A stretch of DNA of 12,506 bases, taken from positions 1 to 12,506 of the forward strand of contig CAWCWZ010000058.1 in the NCBI GenBank assembly GCA_963799395.1, read 5' to 3'. A program made the position numbers and the translations under genes. Below the pieces are notes generated by a model that made no database searches, had not been told where the DNA came from, and saw only the letters and a program-made list of their open reading frames with translations. The DNA is from Bog-752 sp963799395 (GTDB taxonomy: Bacteria > Actinomycetota > Thermoleophilia > UBA2241). Of the stretch, positions 7,012-12,506 are shown in pieces (within the stretch, counting starts at the first letter, position 1; each line of letters begins with the position of its first letter).

Positions 7012-8757
7012 TCAGCCGGGCCGGCGGCGCGCCCGCGGCACGGTGGCGATGGGCATGCGCCAGCCCATGCCGAAGGCCCGGTCGGTGACCTTGATGCCAG
7101 GCGCCGCCTGCTTGCGCTTGAACTCGTTGGCGCCGACCAGCCGTACCACGCGTTCGACCGTCGCCTGCGCGTAGCCCTGGGCGACGATCTCGGCGACGCC
7201 CAGGTGCTCCTCGATCACCAGGCCGAGGATGCCGTCGAGCTCGTCGTATGGCGGCAGGCTGTCCTGGTCGGTCTGGTCCGGCCGCAGCTCGGCCGAGGGG
7301 GCCTTGTCGAGGATCGCCCTCGGCACGACCTCGCTGCCGCGCTCCTCGTTCAACCAGCGAGCCACGGCGTAGACCATCGTCTTGGGCACGTCGGAGATAA
7401 CCGCGAGACCGCCGGACATGTCGCCGTAGATCGTGCAATAGCCGACGGCCAGCTCCGACTTGTTGCCGGTGGTGAGCAGCAGCGAGTCGAACTTGTTGGA
7501 GAGCGCCATGAGGAAATTGCCGCGGATGCGGGCCTGGATGTTCTCTTCGGTGACGTCGGGGGCGCGGCCGGCGAAGACGGGGCCGAGGGCGCGGTCGAAG
7601 GCGCTCATGACGTCGGCGATCGGCAGGGTCTCCGTGCGCAGGCGGAGGCCGTCGGCCAAAGCCTGAGCGTCGGTCACGCTCCCCGGACTCGAGTACGGCG
7701 ACGGCATCAGCACGCCCAGCACGTTCCGCGGCCCCACCGCCTCGGCGGCCACCGCGGCGACGAGGGCCGAGTCGATGCCGCCGGACAGACCCAGCAGGAC
7801 GCGCCGAAAGCCGCTCTTCTCGACGTAGTCGCGCACGCCCAGCACGAGCGCCCGCCACACCTCAGAGGCCGGCGTAAAATCGTCGGCGGCGAGCATGCCG
7901 GCGCCGGGCTCAGGGCCGGCAGGCTCGGGAGCAGCGCCGTCCGTGGCGCCGGGCTCAGGATCGGCGCCCGGTCCGGAGTCGCCCGCCAGCTCCTCGAGGT
8001 CGACGACGAGGACGTCGGGAGCGAACGCCGCCGCGCGGGCGACGAGCCTGCCGTCGGCGGCGAAGGCGCAGCTGCGGCCGTCGAAGACGAGCTCGTCGGA
8101 GCCGCCCACCTGGTTGACGTAGACCACCGGCACGCGGTGCTTACGGGCGATGGCGCCGAGCATCGCCTCGCGATGCTGCTGCTTGCCGATGGTGAACGGC
8201 GAAGCCGACATGTTGACGACACACGTGGCGCCGGCTGCCACGAGGTCGTCGACAGGGTCGCTGTGGTAGCGCGGCCGCCGCCAGAAGTCGCGGTCGTTCC
8301 AGATGTCTTCGCAGACCGTCACGCCGAGCCGCCGGTCACCCCACGGCAGGATCTGCGGTCCGGTGGCGGGTTCGAAGTAGCGGTCTTCGTCGAAGACGTC
8401 GTAGGTGGGCAGCAACGTCTTGCGGAACAGCTGCCGCACGGCGCCATCGGCAAGCAGCGCCGCGGCGTTGTACAGGGGCCGGCCCGTGGCGCCTTCGTTG
8501 GGCTCGGCGAGGCCGAGCAGCAGGGGCGGTCCGCCGGAGAGGCGGCGAGCGAGGGCGTCGCACGCCGCCCGGCCGCGAGCCACGAACGAGCGCCCGAGGA
8601 GCAGGTCGCGAGGCGGGTAGCCCAGCAGCGACAGCTCCGAGGCGACCGCGAGATCGGCGCCGGCGCGCCCGGCCACGCCGGCCGCTTCGGCCAGCAGGTC
8701 GGCGTTGCCGTCGAGGTCGCCCACCGTCGGATCGATCTGCACCAGCGCGATCTTCAT
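7012..8757 (-). CDS. nadE: Glutamine-dependent NAD+ synthetase
   Basis: A 581-aa bifunctional enzyme: an N-terminal nitrilase-type glutaminase (1-255) releases ammonia that passes to the C-terminal synthetase (about 295-575), which amidates nicotinic acid adenine dinucleotide to NAD+ using ATP. The glutaminase triad is present: E41 (S-E-L-S-L-L-G-Y-P-P-R-D), K113 (F-R-K-T-L-L-P) and C149 (T-V-C-E-D-I-W). The synthetase has the PP-loop L-S-G-G-I-D-S (324-330), T-T-G-N-K-S-E (429-435) and G-Y-C-T-I-Y-G-D-M. The two halves are joined by an Ala/Gly/Pro/Glu-rich linker (about 258-288) that is longer than usual and contains a duplicated 15-bp segment. The start M-K-I-A-L-V-Q-I-D-P-T-V-G-D at 8757 is the canonical family N-terminus, although its ribosome binding site is poor; the open frame continues upstream without coding character. 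It is divergent from the membrane protein gene. Confidence 0.97.
   Translation of the reverse strand: MKIALVQIDPTVGDLDGNADLLAEAAGVAGRAGADLAVASELSLLGYPPRDLLLGRSFVARGRAACDALARRLSGGPPLLLGLAEPNEGATGRPLYNAAALLADGAVRQLFRKTLLPTYDVFDEDRYFEPATGPQILPWGDRRLGVTVCEDIWNDRDFWRRPRYHSDPVDDLVAAGATCVVNMSASPFTIGKQQHREAMLGAIARKHRVPVVYVNQVGGSDELVFDGRSCAFAADGRLVARAAAFAPDVLVVDLEELAGDSGPGADPEPGATDGAAPEPAGPEPGAGMLAADDFTPASEVWRALVLGVRDYVEKSGFRRVLLGLSGGIDSALVAAVAAEAVGPRNVLGVLMPSPYSSPGSVTDAQALADGLRLRTETLPIADVMSAFDRALGPVFAGRAPDVTEENIQARIRGNFLMALSNKFDSLLLTTGNKSELAVGYCTIYGDMSGGLAVISDVPKTMVYAVARWLNEERGSEVVPRAILDKAPSAELRPDQTDQDSLPPYDELDGILGLVIEEHLGVAEIVAQGYAQATVERVVRLVGANEFKRKQAAPGIKVTDRAFGMGWRMPIATVPRARRRPG
7900..7959. repeat. 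Direct repeat in the nadE linker
   Basis: The 15-mer GGCGCCGGGCTCAGG occurs at 7900-7914 and again at 7945-7959, 45 bp apart, a whole number of codons. It encodes the recurring P-E-P-G-A pieces of the flexible linker between the glutaminase and synthetase halves of NadE. It probably arose by an in-frame tandem duplication. Confidence 0.6.
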
Positions 8758-8889
8758 GCCCCGGACGGTATCACGCGGGACGCCCTGCCGCATGAGAATG
8801 GGCGGTGGCTCCCCCGCGGTCTCAAGGAGATTCCCGCGGCCCTCCGAAGAAGTCGGGCGTCCGGCAACGAGTCTCCGGGAGGGCGTGGC

Positions 8890-9576
8890 ATGGCCGACGA
8901 GGAGCGCGTGGGCGGAACCGCCGCCGCCACGCCGCCGGTCGTCGGCGAGGCCCGCTGGCCGATGGCGACCGCCGTCCTCTCCGTCATCGTCCTCACGCTG
9001 CTGCTGCCGCACAGCCTCATCGTCCGCCCGCGCTGGGGAGTGCCGGTCGTCGAAGGCCTCCTGCTGGTGGCGGTGATGATCGGCGACCCCGGCAAGATCG
9101 ACCGGCGCTCGCGACCGGTGCGCACGCTGTCGGTCACGCTGATCGCGCTGCTGGTCGCGACGACGCTGTGGTGCACGACCGTGCTCATCGTCCAGCTGAT
9201 CCGCGGCGGGTCGGCCGTCAACGCGGCCGGAGCGCTGCTGGCCGCCGGCGGCATCGTCTGGGCGTCCAACGTCATCGCCTTCGGCCTGCTCTACTGGGAG
9301 CTCGACAGCGGCGGTCCCGCGGTCCGCGCCCACGGCTTGCCGGCCCATCCCGACTTTGCCTTTCCCCAGCAGCTCAACCCCGAGCTCGCCCCAGCCGACT
9401 GGCGACCGCGATTCGTCGACTACCTCTACCTGGGCTTCACCAGCGCGACCGCCTTCAGCCCGACCGACACCATGCCGCTGCGCCCCTGGAATAAGCTCGC
9501 GATGATGGCCCAGTCGGGCATCTCGCTGGCGCTGCTCGGCCTCGTGGTCGCCCGCGCCGTCAACGTCTTCAAGTAG
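8890..9576 (+). CDS. Multi-pass membrane protein, possibly DUF1345-like
   Basis: A 228-aa integral membrane protein. After a polar N-terminus (1-24), hydrophobic segments occur at about 26-44, 51-64, 78-104, 113-137 and 204-225; a weaker one at about 177-189 leads into G-F-T-S-A-T-A-F-S-P-T-D-T-M-P-L. A polar loop (138-175) with Pro and His separates the first four segments from the last pair. The late Y-L-Y-L-G-F-T-S-A-T-A-F-S-x-T-D block, followed by a final helix, resembles DUF1345-type proteins and, more distantly, the re-entrant layout of two-helix ion channels, but there is no G-Y-G-D filter. The ATG at 8890 is preceded by GGGAGG 7 nt away. It is divergent from nadE across 132 bp, and convergent with the PPDK-like gene. 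Function unknown; the DUF link is from memory of motif layout and is tentative. Confidence 0.8.
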   Translation: MADEERVGGTAAATPPVVGEARWPMATAVLSVIVLTLLLPHSLIVRPRWGVPVVEGLLLVAVMIGDPGKIDRRSRPVRTLSVTLIALLVATTLWCTTVLIVQLIRGGSAVNAAGALLAAGGIVWASNVIAFGLLYWELDSGGPAVRAHGLPAHPDFAFPQQLNPELAPADWRPRFVDYLYLGFTSATAFSPTDTMPLRPWNKLAMMAQSGISLALLGLVVARAVNVFK

Positions 9577-9594
9577 AGCCCCCCAAGAATCGAC

Positions 9595-9629
9595 CGAGCG
9601 GCGCAACTGGCCGTCTGAACCGCCGCTCG
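9595..9629. terminator. Bidirectional terminator-like hairpin
   Basis: CGAGCGGCG (9595-9603) and CGCCGCTCG (9621-9629) are a perfect 9-bp inverted repeat around a 17-base loop. It lies in the 67-bp gap between two convergent genes, 18 nt past the membrane protein stop and 14 nt past the stop of the PPDK-like gene. A second stem, CCCGGTC-agttc-GACCGGG (9639-9657), overlaps the PPDK-like stop codon. Neither is followed by a T-run. Confidence 0.5.
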
Positions 9630-9643
9630 TCGGCGCTCCCCGG

Positions 9644-12073
9644 TCAGTTCGACCGGGCGGGCGGCCGCGGGGCCCGCGACTGCTCGATGCGCGCCCGCTC
9701 GCCCAGAGCCGGCTCGGCCATGGTGGGGATGCGCCCCCTGAAGATGTTGCCCGTACGGCCGTCGACCGACAGCCAGTCACCGGCGCGCAGCTCGCTGCCG
9801 GCCAGGCGAGCCAGGCCGTCGCGCTCGATCACCTCGAGGTCACGACAGTCGACCACGGCCGTCTTGCCCAGCCGTTTGGCCGTCACCGCGGCGTGCGACG
9901 TGGCCCCGCCGCGCGCGGTCAGGATGGCGTTCACCCGGGTGATGATGGCGATATCCTCGGGCACGGTGTCGGGCCGCAGGAGCACGATGTTCTCGCGGGG
10001 TGACTCCGCGAGCAGCCGGTCGATCTGCGCGGCGTTGATCGCCACCCGCCCCGAGTAGGCGCCTCCGGACACGCCCATGCCGACAGCCACCGGAGGTCCG
10101 TAGTTGGGCGAGGCGGGGTCGAAGTAGGCCGCGTCCTTGGCCTGCTCCTGCACCACGGCGCGCTTCTGCAGCACGTAGAAGTCCTCGGCGGCCGGCGACT
10201 CGAACGTGAACTCGATCTCCTGCGGATCGTACTCGTGCTCGCCGACCAGCTCGCGGGCCACCTTCAGGAGCTCACCGTAGACCTCGGGATAGTCCCGTTC
10301 GAGGGAGTGTTCAGTGTCGCGGTACGTGGGGCTGCCGAGCCGCTGGGCTTCGGAGACCGGCAGCGGGAACACGAGGCCGCCGACCAGGTCCTCGCCCTGG
10401 CTACGCACCGCGAAGTCGCCGAACAGCCGCACCTGCCGGCTGTAGGGTTCGAGCGGGTTGTGCGTGAAGGTCACGCCGGAACCCGACTCGCGGCTCAGGT
10501 TGCCGAACACCATGCGCTGCACCACCACCGCTGTACCCCACTCCTCGGCCACGCCGATGTACTGCCGGTAGAAGCGCGCGTGCGGCGAGTCCCACGACTC
10601 GAGCACCTTGAACACGCAGGCGACGACCTGGGCGAAAGGATCGTCGACGAAGATCACGCCGCCCTGCCGGGCCCGCTCCTTGTAGGTGAAGGCGATCTCG
10701 CGCATCTGCTCCGGGGTGAAGTCGAGCTTCTGCTCCACCCCGTAGCGGCCCTTGAACTCGGTCATGATGGCGTCGAAGAAGTCGCGGTCGATGCCCGACG
10801 ACATCGCCCACGACTGCAGGAACCGCCGGTAGCAGTCCCAGGCGGCCCACCCGAGCCGCGGCTCCGCCGACAGCGCCTCGGTCAGCTCGTCGTTCAGGCC
10901 CACATTGACGAACGTGGTCATGAGACCGGGCATGGAGACCGCGGCCCCCGAGCGGATCGACAGGAGCAGCGCGCGCCGGGGGTCGCCGAGACGAAGGCGG
11001 GTCTGCTTCTCGAGCTGGTCGAGGGCCTTGCGGATGCGCTGGATGGTGTCGTCGTAGAGGGGCCGGTACGACAGCGCCGGCGTGGCGCTGAAGAGCTCCG
11101 TGCTGAGGATGAACCCCTCGGGCACGTTGTGACCGTACGACGCCATCTGCTTGAGCCCGAGGCCCTTGAAGCCCAGGGTGCGCTGGTCGTCGGTGCTGGG
11201 CTTGGCCTTGTGGATGGGCGACACGAGCCGTTCCGGGTCGTAGTTCATCATGCGGGTCAGAGCCTGGCTGCCGAGGCGGCCGTTGAGCAGCGAGATCCGC
11301 CGCAGGGCGGCGGCGGCGTAGCGGTCGAGCGCCTGCATGCCCAGGGCCGACACCAGCACGTCGCGCAGCACCATCTCGGCGACGGCGTCGACCGACAGCG
11401 AGCGCGCCTCGCACTGACGGGTGTCGTTGCTGAGCACGGTGTGTAGCACCTGGTCGTGGCTGAGGATGGCGTTGGCCGAGAGCTCGGTGACGCTGTTCAC
11501 CAGGAACTGAAAGACGTTCTGGTACTGACGGAACGTGAAGTTGTGGCTGCCGAAGCTCGCGTCGAGCATCTTCAGGTTCGCGTCGAGGACGCGGGAGTCG
11601 ACCCCTTCGACGGCCAGGGCCCGCTCGAAGCGCCCGATGGCGGCCGACATGCGGCTGAGCGAATCCCTCGTCACGTAGGACTCGATGCCCTCGGCGACGA
11701 GGTCGTCGAACAGCCGGTCGACCAGGTTCTCGACGCGGAACGACAGGCCCAGCGCGTCGAACTTGGCCTCGTTGTAGTTGCCGTAGATCGAGGGGATGCC
11801 GGCGGCGATGTGCCGCTTCTGGTAGATGTTCTCGGTCGAGACCGAGGGCGCCGGACTGAGGATGATCGCCTTGAGGTCCTCGAGGACGGCGAGCGCCGCG
11901 TCGAGCAGGCGGTCGCGCGTCGCCGGGACGAGCCGGCGCTGCCAGGCGAAGAGCGCCGTCTCGAACCGGTGGCGCACCTTGGCGTCGAGCTGCAGGTGCC
12001 TGCCGACCGCCCAGCCGACGTTGTCGGCCGACAGCGAGTACTTGTGGACGAGCAGCTGGTTGGTCCTGACCAT
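9644..12073 (-). CDS. Pyruvate phosphate dikinase-like protein without the PEP/pyruvate barrel (main frame)
   Basis: 809 aa from the first ATG of this frame; the true N-terminus lies further upstream in another frame (next entry). Residues 1-290 are a mostly helical extension (with E-N-I-Y-Q-K-R-H-I-A-A-G-I-P-S-I-Y-G) seen in some large PPDK-like proteins. Then comes the PPDK ATP-grasp: G-F-K-G-L-G-L-K-Q-M (301-310), V-P-E-G-F, S-I-R-S-G-A-A-V-S-M-P-G-L-M (372-385), V-G-L-N-D, V-T-F-T-H-N-P (534-540), S-Q-G-E-D (558-562) and L-Q-K-R. The phosphohistidine domain has G-G-A-T-S-H-A-A-V-T-A with H727 (codon 9893-9895) as phosphoryl carrier. About 80 residues later it ends; classical PPDK (about 870 aa) would continue with a TIM barrel binding PEP/pyruvate. 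So it can probably use ATP to phosphorylate its own His, but the acceptor is unknown and may be a partner or another substrate. Domain calls are firm, reaction is not. Confidence 0.9.
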   Translation of the reverse strand: MVRTNQLLVHKYSLSADNVGWAVGRHLQLDAKVRHRFETALFAWQRRLVPATRDRLLDAALAVLEDLKAIILSPAPSVSTENIYQKRHIAAGIPSIYGNYNEAKFDALGLSFRVENLVDRLFDDLVAEGIESYVTRDSLSRMSAAIGRFERALAVEGVDSRVLDANLKMLDASFGSHNFTFRQYQNVFQFLVNSVTELSANAILSHDQVLHTVLSNDTRQCEARSLSVDAVAEMVLRDVLVSALGMQALDRYAAAALRRISLLNGRLGSQALTRMMNYDPERLVSPIHKAKPSTDDQRTLGFKGLGLKQMASYGHNVPEGFILSTELFSATPALSYRPLYDDTIQRIRKALDQLEKQTRLRLGDPRRALLLSIRSGAAVSMPGLMTTFVNVGLNDELTEALSAEPRLGWAAWDCYRRFLQSWAMSSGIDRDFFDAIMTEFKGRYGVEQKLDFTPEQMREIAFTYKERARQGGVIFVDDPFAQVVACVFKVLESWDSPHARFYRQYIGVAEEWGTAVVVQRMVFGNLSRESGSGVTFTHNPLEPYSRQVRLFGDFAVRSQGEDLVGGLVFPLPVSEAQRLGSPTYRDTEHSLERDYPEVYGELLKVARELVGEHEYDPQEIEFTFESPAAEDFYVLQKRAVVQEQAKDAAYFDPASPNYGPPVAVGMGVSGGAYSGRVAINAAQIDRLLAESPRENIVLLRPDTVPEDIAIITRVNAILTARGGATSHAAVTAKRLGKTAVVDCRDLEVIERDGLARLAGSELRAGDWLSVDGRTGNIFRGRIPTMAEPALGERARIEQSRAPRPPARSN

Positions 12074-12506
12074 CAGGGCCGACGCGGCGCCCGTCGGTGT
12101 CGCCCCGCGGGCCGCCGCCGTCGCCGGAGGCGTCGGCCGCCGGAGCGCCTGTCCCGACGGCGGCGAGCCGCTCGGGAAGGTCGGCCGGGGTCAGCGTCAG
12201 GAGCTGGTCGAGAAAGGCCTCGACCTGTGCCGGCCGGCCCATCGCGAGCGGCTCGCCGAGCTGCCGGTGAAGGGCGACGAGCACCTCGTGAGGACCTTGC
12301 GCCCACTGCCCCTCGGCCTGCACCGCCGCCAGCACGTTGTCGGAGAGGAACGGCTCCAGACCCGAGGGGTCGAGGGTCGCCCAATAGCGCACCACGGCGC
12401 GGCTGAAGTCGACCATCCGGTTCGACGACTCCGCGTGGAGCTGCTTGCGCAGAAAGTGCAGCAGGGAATCGCGCCGTCCGCAGATCTCGTCGATGTCGGT
12501 GGAGAC
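12074..12506 (-). CDS. N-terminal part of the PPDK-like gene in a shifted frame, cut by the window edge
   Basis: From 12506 down to about 12110 the frame containing the ATG at 12416-12414 is clearly coding: D-E-I-C-G-R-R-D-S-L-L-H-F-L-R-K-Q-L, then F-S-R-A-V-V-R-Y-W, L-E-P-F-L-S-D-N-V-L and L-P-E-R-L-A-A-V. It is open to the edge, so its start is outside. It has no stop until 10401, deep inside the main frame, so it is not a separate gene. The main frame runs open upstream of its ATG (A-T-P-T-G-A-A-S-A-L-M-V-R-T-N-Q-L), so coding passes from one frame to the other in the Gly/Ala-rich stretch about 12076-12140. One extra base, for example in the CCCC run at 12103-12106, would explain it. Either a sequencing or assembly error or a real frameshift mutation; no slippery motif suggests programmed shifting. 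Confidence 0.7.

Noticed and set aside
7003..7033. Inverted repeat GGCGCGC / GCGCGCC around the nadE stop
   Set aside because: It has a long loop and overlaps the end of the coding sequence in extremely GC-rich DNA; not distinguishable from chance.
7204..8889. Plus-strand open frame before the membrane protein start
   Set aside because: It is antisense to nadE. Only the part from the ATG at 8890, after a good ribosome binding site, has membrane-protein character.
8758..9780. Upstream extension of the nadE frame
   Set aside because: It overlaps the divergent membrane protein gene, has low-complexity charged sequence, and adds about 340 residues before the canonical M-K-I-A-L-V-Q NadE start.
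10401..12070. Downstream continuation of the upstream PPDK-like frame
   Set aside because: Past about 12100 it becomes Arg/Pro-rich shadow sequence while the other frame carries the PPDK motifs; only the part above about 12110 is coding.
10235..12406. Two plus-strand open frames (10235-11446, 11456-12406) opposite the PPDK-like gene
   Set aside because: Antisense shadows rich in Arg, Glu, Val and His, with no recognisable domain and no ribosome binding site at their starts.

Overview
The window is high-GC bacterial chromosome with seven complete genes, an eighth running off the right edge, and no RNA gene, insertion sequence or CRISPR array that I can see. The best guess for the host is an actinobacterium. 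The principal sigma factor is short (372 aa), has no long non-conserved insert between regions 1 and 2, and ends in an actinobacterial-looking S-Q-x-L-R-D-[YF]-L-D tail. This assignment is an inference from one protein and overall base composition.

Layout from left to right. Minus strand: an ArsC-like low-molecular-weight phosphatase fold protein that has lost its catalytic cysteine; the housekeeping sigma factor RpoD behind a visible promoter and a leader of about 170 nt; a pirin with an intact iron site and a strong palindrome just before its ribosome binding site; and a GrdB-type reductase-family gene that crosses an in-frame TGA. Plus strand, divergent from the last: a GAF-GAF-GGDEF diguanylate cyclase. 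Then, minus strand, an orphan nucleotidyltransferase-fold protein and glutamine-dependent NAD+ synthetase NadE. Divergent from nadE on the plus strand is a small multi-pass membrane protein. The right end, minus strand, is a large pyruvate phosphate dikinase-like protein that lacks the PEP/pyruvate TIM barrel and whose reading frame is shifted near 12.1 kb.

The main discovery is at 3145-3861. Two ORFs in the same frame are separated by one TGA, and together they make one continuous protein of the glycine/sarcosine/betaine reductase selenoprotein B family. The TGA falls at the first position of a U-P-L-C redox motif. A perfect 7-bp hairpin with a G-first three-base loop begins 11 nt after it, placing the loop 18 nt downstream, which fits the bacterial SECIS model. 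TGA is an ordinary stop elsewhere in the window, and for this gene itself. I call it a selenoprotein that standard gene callers would split or truncate.

There is no obvious single pathway. Several genes concern redox, metals or cofactors (selenoprotein, pirin, ArsC-like protein, NadE), and two concern signalling or phosphotransfer (GGDEF protein, PPDK-like protein). Most genes look like separate transcription units, with hairpins between convergent neighbours and promoter-like or operator-like palindromes before several starts.
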